Origin: Parvibaculum sp041688015
GTDB lineage: Bacteria; Pseudomonadota; Alphaproteobacteria; Parvibaculales; Parvibaculaceae
Direction: 5' to 3'
Length of the DNA: 64,000 bases
NCBI GenBank assembly: GCA_041688015.1
Contig: JBDNIY010000001.1
Location: forward strand, 372,001 to 436,000
Below the pieces are notes generated by a model. The model did not search any database. It saw only the letters and a list, made by a program, of their open reading frames with translations, and was not told where the DNA came from. Position 1 is the stretch's first letter; each line of letters begins with the position of its first letter. The position numbers and the translations under genes were made by a program. This document shows, in pieces, positions 9,559 to 17,954 of the stretch.

Positions 9559-11007
9559 ATGGAACACGCAAATCTTCTTCCGGCCTTCGGGCCTGCCATT
9601 CCCGAGATGGTGCTCGCTGTGGGCGCCATGCTGCTGCTCATGTATGGCGTCTTCCACAAGGAGAGCCCGACCACCCAGATCACATGGGGGGCGGTCATCT
9701 TGTTTGTCATCACCGCTATTCTCATTGCCGGGCAGGGCGACGTATCCATCACCACTTTCTCGGGTCAATTCTCTATTGATCCGTTCACGCGCTTTTTAAA
9801 GCTGTTGATTTTGTTGGGTGCGGTTGCCGCAGTCATCATGTCGTTGACCTATATCCGTCGCGAAGGCATGGATCGTTTTGAATTTCCGGTTCTCATTGTG
9901 ATGGCCACGCTTGGCATGTTGATGATGGTGTCAGCCGCCAGCTTCATTGCGCTCTATATGGGCGTGGAACTTCAGGCACTGGCCATCTATGTCATCGTTG
10001 CGTTCCAGCGCGATGTTGGTCGATCGTCCGAGGCGGGTCTCAAATATTTTGTGCTCGGTGCTTTGTCGTCTGGTTTGCTGCTCTATGGCTGCTCGCTTGT
10101 GTATGGCTTCACAGGCTCGCTTGAGTTCACGACGGTCGCCACCGCCATTGGTTCCGACAGCACCAACATTGGCCTCATCTTCGGCCTTGTCTTTGTGCTC
10201 TCAGCATTGGCGTTTAAAATTTCAGCAGTACCATTCCATATGTGGACCCCGGACGTTTATGAAGGCGCGCCCACGCCCGTCACGGCATTTCTGATCGGGA
10301 TACCCAAGGTCGCGGCTTTCGCGATCATTCTGCGTGTGCTCTTCGAGGCCTTCCCCGGCATTTCAGTTCAATGGACCCAGATCATCGTCTTCGTGTCCAT
10401 TGCCTCGATGTTGCTTGGCTCCTTTGCCGCCATTGGCCAGTCCAATATCAAACGCATGATGGCCTACAGCACCATCGGTCATATGGGCTTTGCCCTTGTT
10501 GGTTTGGCGGCTGGCTCGGCAGAAGGCATCCAGGGCGTCCTCGTTTACCTGACTGTTTATGTCATCATGAATGCGGGCGTTTTCTGCTGCATTTTGATGA
10601 TGCGCCGTAACGGTGAACAGGTTGAACAGATCAATGATCTGGCTGGCTTGTCGCATCATCAACCTGTTATGGCTTTCTTCTTTGCCATGTTGATGTTCTC
10701 GCTGGCTGGCATTCCGCCGCTAGCAGGTTTTTTTGCCAAATTTTATGTTTTTGCCGCCGCCGTGCAGGCGGGCCTTTTCCCGCTGGCCGTCATCGGTATT
10801 GTCACAAGCGTTGTCGGTGCTTTCTACTATCTGCGCATTATCAAGATCATGTATTTTGACGCGCCAACCGCCATCTTTGAGGATAATATGCCAGGTGAAT
10901 TGACCGTGGTGTTGGGCGCTTCTGGCCTTTTCACCATGTTCTTTTTCGTCTTTCCTGGGCCGCTGATTGCAGGCGCACAATATGCCGCTTCGGCGCTTCT
11001 TCACTAA
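9559..11007 (+). CDS. nuoN: NADH-quinone oxidoreductase subunit N (antiporter-like)
   Basis: This 482-residue antiporter-like subunit of complex I (ND2 homologue) completes the operon. Recognisable segments are YMGVELQALAIYVIVAF, with the conserved membrane Glu, and PFHMWTPDVYEGAPTPVTAF. The TAA stop at 11005-11007 is directly followed by the birA ATG with no spacer, so birA is very likely read from the nuo transcript. Confidence 0.98.
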   Translation: MEHANLLPAFGPAIPEMVLAVGAMLLLMYGVFHKESPTTQITWGAVILFVITAILIAGQGDVSITTFSGQFSIDPFTRFLKLLILLGAVAAVIMSLTYIRREGMDRFEFPVLIVMATLGMLMMVSAASFIALYMGVELQALAIYVIVAFQRDVGRSSEAGLKYFVLGALSSGLLLYGCSLVYGFTGSLEFTTVATAIGSDSTNIGLIFGLVFVLSALAFKISAVPFHMWTPDVYEGAPTPVTAFLIGIPKVAAFAIILRVLFEAFPGISVQWTQIIVFVSIASMLLGSFAAIGQSNIKRMMAYSTIGHMGFALVGLAAGSAEGIQGVLVYLTVYVIMNAGVFCCILMMRRNGEQVEQINDLAGLSHHQPVMAFFFAMLMFSLAGIPPLAGFFAKFYVFAAAVQAGLFPLAVIGIVTSVVGAFYYLRIIKIMYFDAPTAIFEDNMPGELTVVLGASGLFTMFFFVFPGPLIAGAQYAASALLH

Positions 11008-11769
11008 ATGCTGCCAGCGGGAACAATCCACAAAGCCTTTGTCGAAATCGACAGCACCAATGAAGAAGCGCGCCGTCTCGGTGAGGCAGGCGAGGCGGGG
11101 CCGGTCTGGATCACCGCCGAAATTCAAACCGCTGGCCGTGGCCGTCGTGGCCGCGAATGGGTGTCGCCATCGGGCAATTTTATGGGCACGCTTTTTCTGC
11201 GCCCGCAGGTTAATCCGCGCAAAGCCGCTGAACTGTCCTTCGTCGCCGCGCTCGCTGTGCATGATGCCGTTGCTTCGCTCATGGCACCCGACCTGCGCCC
11301 CAACCTGAAGCTCAAATGGCCCAACGACCTCCTGCACGATGGCCGCAAGCTCGCAGGCATCCTGCTTGAATCCTCGGGCATCGCAGGCGGAGATCTGGCT
11401 TGGCTCGCCATCGGCATGGGCATCAACCTCGCGCAACATCCCAATAATGTGGACTATCCCGCCACCTCGCTCGCCGCATTGGGTCAGAGTGATATCATGC
11501 CCGCTGATGCTTTAACGGCTCTGGCCTCAGCATTTGAGGCCCGCATTCGCCAGTGGCGCGATGTGCAGGGCTTTGCTGCCACGCGCGTGGCGTGGCTTGC
11601 CCGCGCCGCTGGTCTTGGTGATCCCATTACGGTGCGCTTGGCAGACGAGACATTCACCGGCACTTTCGAGGGGTTGGCGGTTGATGGCGCGCTCGAAGTG
11701 CGGCTGGCGAGTGGAATGCTTCGTTCTGTCTCGGCGGGAGATGTGTTCTTTCCTGTCGCGTCGCATTAG
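11008..11769 (+). CDS. birA: Biotin--[acetyl-CoA-carboxylase] ligase, catalytic type
   Basis: This 253-residue enzyme activates biotin with ATP and attaches it to the carrier lysine of biotin-dependent carboxylases. The biotinyl-AMP loop GRGRRGREW is at about residues 45-53, and LKWPNDLL with the KLAGILLE segment follows. The SH3-like C-terminal domain is present. The N-terminal helix-turn-helix repressor domain of E. coli BirA is absent, so this form should be an enzyme only. It abuts nuoN and lies 9 bases before rnj, a placement common in Alphaproteobacteria. Confidence 0.93.
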   Translation: MLPAGTIHKAFVEIDSTNEEARRLGEAGEAGPVWITAEIQTAGRGRRGREWVSPSGNFMGTLFLRPQVNPRKAAELSFVAALAVHDAVASLMAPDLRPNLKLKWPNDLLHDGRKLAGILLESSGIAGGDLAWLAIGMGINLAQHPNNVDYPATSLAALGQSDIMPADALTALASAFEARIRQWRDVQGFAATRVAWLARAAGLGDPITVRLADETFTGTFEGLAVDGALEVRLASGMLRSVSAGDVFFPVASH

Positions 11770-11778
11770 TCTGCCATC

Positions 11779-13464
11779 ATGAAAAAATCAGCGGCGCAAT
11801 CGACCAGCGACGAACTCGTCTTTCTGCCTCTTGGCGGCTCTGGCGAAATCGGCATGAACCTCAATCTCTATGGCTTTGGCCCGACCAAGGGGCGCCAATG
11901 GCTGATGATCGATCTCGGCGTCACCTTTGGCGATGACAGCACGCCCGGCATTGATCTCATCATGCCCGACACCGCCTTCATCGAAGATCATGTAGACGAT
12001 CTGGTCGGTCTCATTCTCACCCATGCCCATGAAGATCACATCGGCGCCGTGGCCCATCTCTGGCCGCGGCTGCGTTGCCCGGTCTATGCGACGCCCTTTA
12101 CCGCCACGCTCGTCCGCGCCAAGCTGCTCGACAAAGGCATTGAGGGCGACGTACCGCTCCATATTGTTGAACTCGGCAGCCGCTTCACGCTTGGGCCCTT
12201 CGACATCGAGTTCGTCACGCTCACTCATTCCATCCCCGAACCCAACGCCATCGCCATCCGCACCTCGCTGGGCACGATCATGCACACAGGCGACTGGAAG
12301 ATCGATCCCGGTCCTCTTGTTGGTGCGCCTATGGACATCGCGCGCCTCACCGAAATCGGTGACGAGGGTGTCCGGGCTATTGTCTGCGACAGCACCAATG
12401 TCTTTTCGGTAGGCACAGCAGGTTCGGAAACCGAAGTCGCCGCGAGCCTTATCGAAGTCATTAAGCCCTGTACAGGGCGCGTCGCCGTCACGACCTTTGC
12501 CTCCAATGTCGCCCGCATTCAAAGCATCGCCAAGGCAGCCGAAGCCTGTGATCGTCATGTGGTGCTGGTGGGGCGTGCCATGTTCCGCCTTGTTGGTGCG
12601 GCGCGTGAAGCAGGCTACCTCGGCGATCTGCCGCCCTTTCTTACAGAACATGATGTCGGCTATCTGCCGCATGACAAAGTGCTGCTTATCTGCACTGGCT
12701 CTCAAGGTGAATCGCGCGCGGCGCTTGCTCGTATTGTCGATGACAATCATCCCAACATCACGCTGTCCAAAGGCGACACAGTAATTTTTTCTTCGCGCAT
12801 CATTCCGGGCAACGAGACCACGATTTTCGATCTACAAAACCGCCTATCTGAACGCGGCATCAATATCATCTCCGAGCGCGATCATTTCGTGCATGTCTCC
12901 GGGCACCCCTGCCGCGATGATCTGATGAGCATGTATCAATGGATCAGGCCTGAACTGTCGATCCCTGTGCATGGCGAAGCGCGCCACCTTGCCGAACATG
13001 CAGCCCTTGCGCGCACTTTGCAGGTGCCTGAAACCATCACCACGCGCAATGGTCTGATGACGCGCATCTCACCCGGTCCTGCCGAGGTCATCGGCGAAGT
13101 AGAAAACGGCCGCATCTATCTTGATGGTGATGTGCTGATCGAAGCTGGCGAGGGCGCGGTGCAGGCGCGTCGCAAACTTTCGGTTGCCGGTGCCGTTTTT
13201 GTCAGCCTCGTGCTCGATGCGCAGGGGCAGGTGAGGGGAGACCCGCAGGTCCGCCTTCACGGTCTGCCCGAAGAGGACAGCCATGGCGAGACCTTTGAGG
13301 ATTGCGCCCTTGACGCTATTGACGCCGCTCTCGATAAATTGCCCGCCAAGCGACGCGGCGACGACGATGCGGTGGCCGAAGCCGTGCGCCGGTCGGTGCG
13401 CGGTGCGATTCGTCGCGAATGGGGCAAGAAGGCGCAGGTTACTGTGGTTGTCACCCGTATCTAG
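11779..13464 (+). CDS. rnj: Ribonuclease J (beta-CASP metallo-beta-lactamase nuclease)
   Basis: This 561-residue protein is a zinc-dependent 5'-3' exonuclease and endonuclease for RNA turnover and 5'-end maturation. The metallo-beta-lactamase motif HAHEDHIG is at residues 82-89 (His82, His84, Asp86, His87), and a further metal-binding region HTGDWKID follows. The beta-CASP segment includes CTGSQGE and the motif SGHPCRDDL; the C-terminal domain seen in RNase J is present. Only one copy is in the window. The gene is co-directional with birA and probably shares its transcript. Confidence 0.95.
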   Translation: MKKSAAQSTSDELVFLPLGGSGEIGMNLNLYGFGPTKGRQWLMIDLGVTFGDDSTPGIDLIMPDTAFIEDHVDDLVGLILTHAHEDHIGAVAHLWPRLRCPVYATPFTATLVRAKLLDKGIEGDVPLHIVELGSRFTLGPFDIEFVTLTHSIPEPNAIAIRTSLGTIMHTGDWKIDPGPLVGAPMDIARLTEIGDEGVRAIVCDSTNVFSVGTAGSETEVAASLIEVIKPCTGRVAVTTFASNVARIQSIAKAAEACDRHVVLVGRAMFRLVGAAREAGYLGDLPPFLTEHDVGYLPHDKVLLICTGSQGESRAALARIVDDNHPNITLSKGDTVIFSSRIIPGNETTIFDLQNRLSERGINIISERDHFVHVSGHPCRDDLMSMYQWIRPELSIPVHGEARHLAEHAALARTLQVPETITTRNGLMTRISPGPAEVIGEVENGRIYLDGDVLIEAGEGAVQARRKLSVAGAVFVSLVLDAQGQVRGDPQVRLHGLPEEDSHGETFEDCALDAIDAALDKLPAKRRGDDDAVAEAVRRSVRGAIRREWGKKAQVTVVVTRI

Positions 13465-13526
13465 CTTGGCATCCTTGCGTTAATCTGCCCAATGCGAAAG
13501 ACTAAATGCATTGAGGAGGATACATC

Positions 13527-13901
13527 ATGACCCCACTCGCAGGCTGCGCCATCTATTTGGTCGTGTGGTGGATCACGCTCTTTGCCGTCTTGCCCTTCGG
13601 CGTCGTCTCTCAGCTTGAGGCCAATGGCAAAGTAGACGGCGGTGGCAACGATCCCGGTGCGCCGGTCCGCCCTCTCTTGTTGCGCAAAATACTCGCCACG
13701 ACAGTCATAGCCGGCGTCCTTTGGTCGGCGGTTGCCTATGTGGCAATCAACAAGCCAATTGGTTTTGATCAGATCCCGTTCATGCCGAAATACCAGGATT
13801 GGCCGGGCTCGCAAGCGGCTCTAGATGCTGCCCGCAAGGCTGCAGTCAGTGCGACCCCCAGCGTGCCACCCAGTACGACAGACGTTGATCACGCAAACTG
13901 A
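13527..13901 (+). CDS. DUF1467 family membrane protein
   Basis: This 124-residue protein has two predicted membrane helices (about residues 5-28 and 57-76), joined by a conserved loop with the elements LPFGVVSQ and GAPVRPLLLRK. This matches the DUF1467 family, which in Alphaproteobacteria sits near rnj and proS. The last 30 residues are Ala/Ser/Pro-rich and probably disordered. A strong ribosome site (gaggagga) precedes ATG 13527. No biochemical function is known for the family. Confidence 0.85.
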   Translation: MTPLAGCAIYLVVWWITLFAVLPFGVVSQLEANGKVDGGGNDPGAPVRPLLLRKILATTVIAGVLWSAVAYVAINKPIGFDQIPFMPKYQDWPGSQAALDAARKAAVSATPSVPPSTTDVDHAN

Positions 13902-13906
13902 GCAAA

Positions 13907-13935
13907 TTGGGCGCATGAACTGGCTCTCATAAAAG
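13907..13935 (+). promoter_or_regulatory. Possible sigma-70 promoter for a small RNA
   Basis: TTGGGC at 13907-13912 and TAAAAG at 13930-13935 are spaced by 17 bases, just downstream of the DUF1467 stop. The -10 box lies in the loop of a GCTCTC/GAGAGC hairpin (13923-13940), which could instead be the terminator of the DUF1467 gene, since TTGTT follows. The two readings compete. Confidence 0.25.
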
Positions 13936-13959
13936 AGAGCTTGTTCGTGCGTCCAATGC

Positions 13960-13993
13960 AAAAAAAAGCAAGGTCCACTTGCGTGGCCTTGCT
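13960..13993 (-). terminator. Terminator-like hairpin reading leftward
   Basis: Read on the minus strand, the hairpin AGCAAGGCCAC...GTGGACCTTGC (one bulged base) is followed directly by eight T. No minus-strand gene lies to the right for several kilobases, so if this is active it would end an unannotated minus-strand RNA. Confidence 0.4.
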
Positions 13994-14044
13994 TCCGTAG
14001 TATTCCCTCATTTGCCGCGCCTTAAGAGCTTGTGCTCAAAAGTC

Positions 14045-14080
14045 AGCGTTCCCTCCCTAAACTTGGGCTGCGCTTTTTTT
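14045..14080 (+). terminator. Terminator-like hairpin with T7 tail
   Basis: AGCG at 14045-14048 pairs with CGCT at 14071-14074, and an inner CCC/GGG adds three pairs; T7 follows at 14074-14080. This would end transcription coming from the DUF1467 gene or from a small RNA in the gap. The stem is short and interrupted, so confidence is modest. Confidence 0.4.
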
Positions 14081-14264
14081 GCGCTATTCCCTTATGTGCG
14101 GGAATGTATCTAGCCTGCGACACGCTGTCACGTAGTTTTATTCCAGTGACCGCATTTTTTGCGCAATTTTTTGATAGCGGTTGATGAAAAAAATGAAGAA
14201 TCATTCCAAATAATCGCGCATCTATGGAAAACTGATTGTTGATGCAAGCAGCGTGAGGCCGACC

Positions 14265-14738
14265 ATGACGTTGAAGATGCAATCATTAAAACACACACGC
14301 GTCCTGTGCTTCGCTTCGATCTGTGTCGCCATCACGCTCGCCACTGGGCCACTTCATGCAGATGAATTAGTCGGCAAGGGCGAACCCTTCCGCGTTCTCA
14401 ATATTAGCCCTGAGGCCTGCGCCCGCCTGACACCTTATGTTTCTTCCGGCGAGGCTGATTATCAGCCCGGTGTAGCCGCAGATGGCAGCGCCGTCGCACC
14501 CGCAGATCTCGACGGTGGCTACGGCCTTGAGCCCCGATCGCTCTATCGTTTCCAAGTGCAGATCGAACCCTTCAACGGCGCGGCGGCACCTTATAGCAAC
14601 CAGACAACGCTCAATGTCGCCGATGTGGTGATCGACAGCAAAACCGGTCGGGTAACGATCGACGGCCAGGATATGGCGTCCGGCAATCGGGCGCTCGCCG
14701 AAGCCTGCGCGTTGCAGTCCTCACAACCGCCTCGTTAA
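14265..14738 (+). CDS. Exported protein of unknown function
   Basis: This 157-residue protein has a clear signal peptide: a basic N-terminus, a hydrophobic core (about residues 12-28) and a likely cleavage after PLHA, before DELVGKG. The mature part has two cysteines (in EACARL and EACALQ), which could form a disulfide in the periplasm. I chose ATG 14265 because GTGAGG sits 7-10 bases upstream; GTG 14253 and ATG 14277 are alternatives. I do not recognise a family. The next gene also encodes an exported protein and lies 73 bases downstream, so the two may work together, but this is only position. Confidence 0.7.
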   Translation: MTLKMQSLKHTRVLCFASICVAITLATGPLHADELVGKGEPFRVLNISPEACARLTPYVSSGEADYQPGVAADGSAVAPADLDGGYGLEPRSLYRFQVQIEPFNGAAAPYSNQTTLNVADVVIDSKTGRVTIDGQDMASGNRALAEACALQSSQPPR

Positions 14739-14811
14739 TCACATAATAGGGCCTTCCTTGACATTAAGTGTCTGCACACCGACGCTTCATTTTGGTGTTG
14801 TGGGGGTTTTT

Positions 14812-16491
14812 ATGCGTTTGCCTGAACGGGTCGGGTTTTCAGCCTGTGCGATTGTTGTCCTGTGTCTCTCGGCACTGTTGTTTGCCGTGGCAACACCTGC
14901 CTCGGCGGCAGTCTCTTCGTGGCGCATCACCAAGGATCATTGGAGCGCGGCAGACGAGACAGGCTACGAGAATTTCGTGACCGGGCTTGGTGCCGCCGAT
15001 TGCTGGACTGTGGATGCTTGCCTCAAAGGGCCGGGCAATCCCTATCGCCACACCGACCTCAAAGTTAAATTCCTGATGGACTGTGCCGACGTGCCCTATT
15101 TTCTGCGCGCTTATTATGCGTGGAAAAATGAGCTCCCATTTGGTTGGGAAAGCGCGGTGCAATCGACCGATGGCCCTGGTGGTGATATTCGCTATTCGTC
15201 GGGCGGCAATCGTATTGTCGGGCGCAGCGCTGTGCCTGCAACAGCTTCAGGTGTCAGTGCTCTGCCGTTCCTCTATCAAATCATCAACACCGTCTCGACC
15301 GCCATGTATCGCCGCAATGCGATGACCGAGAGCGCCACTTATTTTGCTGACACCTATTCGCCAGCCATCACCCGCAAGGCCATTCGCCCTGGCTCTATCG
15401 CCTATGATGTCAACGGCCATGTCGCCATCGTCTGGAAGGTCGAAGCTAATGGTCGCATTCTCATTTTCTCGTCACACCCAGACCACACATTAAGCCGCTC
15501 CTTTGTTGGACGCGAGTTTTTGCGTACCGGCCCTGAGCTTGGGTCGATTTTTCAAAACTGGCGTCCGATCCAGCTTGTTGGGGCCAAGCGCCTGCCCAGT
15601 GGCGTGCTCGTCGGTGGTCATCTGGAAGGCACGCCCAACGCGGACATTCCCGAATTCTCGCTTGAGCAATATGTTGGCAACCCACCCATCAATCCCACGC
15701 TCTGGGGCTTGGCCAAATTCGTCAAAGACGGCGAGGAAATGGATTTCTATACCTATGTCCGCGCACGCCTCTCGCTCGGCGATCTTGCTTATCAGCCGGT
15801 GGAGGAAACACGCTCCATGATGCAGTCGCTCTGCAACGATATCCGCACGCGCAATCAGGCTGTGGAAATTTCCCGCGATGAAGGCCGCACGCATTTGATG
15901 TCGCCGCCCGCGCGCTTGCCGCGCAACATCTACGGCACCAGCGGCGTTTGGGAGCTTTACTCTACCCCCTCTCGTGACGCCCGCCTTAAGACGGCCTTCA
16001 AGGAAATGCACGATGCCATCCGGCAGTTTGTGGCATTGAATGAAGCTGGTTCCCCCCGCCTCATCTATAAGGGTGATAATCTACCCCATGACCTGTTGCA
16101 GGCTTATGAGCAGGAAAGTGCGGCTTGTGTCACCAAATATAAAGCCAGCAACGGCCGCCACGTCGCGCTCACCATTGACGATGTGTCCAGACGCCTCTTC
16201 AAGCTTTCCTTCGATCCCTATCAATGCGTCGAGCGCCGTTGGGGCGCGACCGATCCGGCAGAGCTTGCCTCTTGCCATGATGGGGCCGTCAAAACCCGCT
16301 GGTATGAGGCCGAGCAGCCGCTCCGCAACCAGATCGACCGCACTTATGATGTCGAGATGGACAGCACCGTTGAGAGCTTGGAGCGTGGCCCCTATGGCCT
16401 CCAGACCGGGTGCGGTGTAGAGACACCACCTGATGTTGATGTGAAGACATGGCTTGAGGGCCAGATGTCGCAGCGTGCCGCGCGCAACTAA
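14812..16491 (+). CDS. Large exported protein, possible papain-like cysteine hydrolase fold
   Basis: This 559-residue protein starts with a strong signal peptide (residues 1-32, cleavage after TPASA). Two segments resemble the active-site neighbourhoods of NlpC/P60- or CHAP-like hydrolases: DCADVPYFLRAYY with Cys91 at the head of a helix, and PGSIAYDVNGHVAIVWKV with His203 in a strand after a PGS turn. The remaining 330 residues match nothing I recognise and contain several cysteines, which fits an oxidising compartment. ATG 14812 was chosen to give the signal peptide; the open frame reaches a TTG at 14758. Family membership is inferred from pattern only. Confidence 0.7.
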   Translation: MRLPERVGFSACAIVVLCLSALLFAVATPASAAVSSWRITKDHWSAADETGYENFVTGLGAADCWTVDACLKGPGNPYRHTDLKVKFLMDCADVPYFLRAYYAWKNELPFGWESAVQSTDGPGGDIRYSSGGNRIVGRSAVPATASGVSALPFLYQIINTVSTAMYRRNAMTESATYFADTYSPAITRKAIRPGSIAYDVNGHVAIVWKVEANGRILIFSSHPDHTLSRSFVGREFLRTGPELGSIFQNWRPIQLVGAKRLPSGVLVGGHLEGTPNADIPEFSLEQYVGNPPINPTLWGLAKFVKDGEEMDFYTYVRARLSLGDLAYQPVEETRSMMQSLCNDIRTRNQAVEISRDEGRTHLMSPPARLPRNIYGTSGVWELYSTPSRDARLKTAFKEMHDAIRQFVALNEAGSPRLIYKGDNLPHDLLQAYEQESAACVTKYKASNGRHVALTIDDVSRRLFKLSFDPYQCVERRWGATDPAELASCHDGAVKTRWYEAEQPLRNQIDRTYDVEMDSTVESLERGPYGLQTGCGVETPPDVDVKTWLEGQMSQRAARN

Positions 16492-16600
16492 GCCATTCAG
16501 GGCCTTGCCCCTCGTTGCCATTGTGAGCCGGACCCCCTAAAACTTGAAGCCCCGCAATGATCCGGCTCCGTTAGGTGCCGTGAGTCGCATAAGGTTCATG

Positions 16601-17920
16601 ATGCGCCTGTCGAAATATTTCCTGCCAACCCTCAAGGAAAATCCTGCTGAGGCCCAAATTGTCTCTCATCGCCTAATGCTGCGCGCAGGCATGATCCGGC
16701 AGGAGGCCGCGGGCATATATGCCTGGCTGCCGCTGGGCTTTCAGGTGTTGCAGAACATCGAACAGATCGTGCGGGAGGAAATGAACCGGGCAGGGGCGCT
16801 GGAACTTTTGATGCCGACCCTCCAGCTTGCCGATCTCTGGCGCGAGAGCGGTCGCTATGATGCCTATGGGCCTGAAATGCTGCGCATCAAGGATCGCCAT
16901 GACCGCGAGTTGCTCTACGGTCCGACCAATGAGGAAATGATCACCGAGATTTTCCGCTCCTATGTTCGGTCCTACAAGGCGTTGCCGCTCAACCTCTATC
17001 ACACCCAATGGAAATTCCGCGACGAACAGCGCCCGCGTTTTGGCGTCATGCGCGGCCGCGAATTCCTGATGAAGGATGCTTATTCCTTCGACCTCGACGA
17101 GGCCGCCGCGCGCCGGTCCTATAACCGCATGTTCGTCGCCTACCTGCGCATGTTCGCCCGCATGGGCCTCAAAGCCATTCCAATGCGCGCCGAAACCGGC
17201 CCCATTGGCGGCGACCTCAGCCATGAATTTATCATTCTTGCCGAGACAGGCGAGTCTGGCGTTTTCATCAATAAAGACGTGCTCGATCTGCCCGCCCCGC
17301 CTGCTGACGTGGACTATGACAGCGACCTGAGTGCCCTCATTACCAAATGGACGGACCTCTATGCCGCCACCGAAGATGTACATGACAATGCGCGCTTCGA
17401 AGCCGAAGTCCCCGTCGACAAGCGCGTCAACACGCGCGGCATCGAAGTCGGGCAGGTCTTCTATTTCGGTACCAAATATTCAGACGCCATGAAGGCGCAT
17501 GTGACCGGACCCGACGGGGCGGATTCCGCCATCCATGGCGGTTCCTACGGCGTCGGCGTCTCGCGTCTTGTCGGCGGCATCATCGAAGCCTGTCACGATG
17601 ACAATGGCATCATTTGGCCAGAATCTGTTGCCCCCTTCAAGATCGGCTTGATTAACCTCAAGGCGGGCGATGCCGACACAGATGCGGCTTGCGAAGACCT
17701 CTACACGAAATTTCAATCTGCGGGCGTCACCGTGCTTTACGACGATACGGATGAGCGCGCCGGTGCCAAGTTCTCAAAAATGGATCTGATTGGTCTGCCC
17801 TGGCAGGTCGTGGTCGGTCCGCGTGGCCTTAAAAACGGCGTCGTTGAATTGAAAAACCGTGCCAGCGGCGAGCGCATTGAACTTTCAGCGGAAGCCGCCC
17901 TGCAAAAATTGACGGCCTGA
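16601..17920 (+). CDS. proS: Proline--tRNA ligase, short alphaproteobacterial type
   Basis: This 439-residue class II synthetase charges tRNA-Pro. Motif 1 is in the region around residues 35-60. Motif 2 includes FRDEQRPRFGVMRGREFLMKD, and motif 3 is GGSYGVGVSRLVG. The anticodon-binding domain follows (IGLINLKAG to VVGPRG). The INS editing domain of the long bacterial form is absent, and 439 residues is the normal size for the short Alphaproteobacteria type. ATG 16601 gives the family N-terminus MRLSKYFLPT; the frame is open back to 16544. Confidence 0.97.
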   Translation: MRLSKYFLPTLKENPAEAQIVSHRLMLRAGMIRQEAAGIYAWLPLGFQVLQNIEQIVREEMNRAGALELLMPTLQLADLWRESGRYDAYGPEMLRIKDRHDRELLYGPTNEEMITEIFRSYVRSYKALPLNLYHTQWKFRDEQRPRFGVMRGREFLMKDAYSFDLDEAAARRSYNRMFVAYLRMFARMGLKAIPMRAETGPIGGDLSHEFIILAETGESGVFINKDVLDLPAPPADVDYDSDLSALITKWTDLYAATEDVHDNARFEAEVPVDKRVNTRGIEVGQVFYFGTKYSDAMKAHVTGPDGADSAIHGGSYGVGVSRLVGGIIEACHDDNGIIWPESVAPFKIGLINLKAGDADTDAACEDLYTKFQSAGVTVLYDDTDERAGAKFSKMDLIGLPWQVVVGPRGLKNGVVELKNRASGERIELSAEAALQKLTA

Positions 17921-17954
17921 ACCAAGCTGAGCTGGGGCGACGCAAGGATAGAAT

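Larger units (their letters stand above)
13942..14080 (+). ncRNA. Candidate small RNA in the DUF1467-downstream gap
   Basis: The 363-base gap 13902-14264 has no convincing gene. It contains three hairpins: a 9-10 bp one at 13967-13993 (GCAAGG.CCA / TGG.CTTGC), a GAGC/GCTC hairpin at 14026-14037, and a terminator-like hairpin at 14045-14074 (AGCG..CCC / GGG..CGCT) followed by T7. The terminator loop carries a C-rich stretch (TCCCTCCC region), like the anti-Shine-Dalgarno loops of several alphaproteobacterial small RNAs. On the minus strand, the first hairpin is followed by eight T, so a minus-strand transcript ending near 13960 is equally possible. I could not match the region to a known RNA family. 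Confidence 0.3.

Noticed and set aside
11788..12750. A 320-codon open frame antisense to rnj
   Set aside because: It lies wholly inside RNase J, which has all its motifs; the open antisense frame reflects codon bias.
13960..14130. 6S RNA or SRP RNA in the gap after the DUF1467 gene
   Set aside because: I tested both strands by eye for 6S closing-stem and bubble patterns and for the SRP GGAAGCAGCC-type core, and found no adequate match. I kept only a generic small-RNA candidate.
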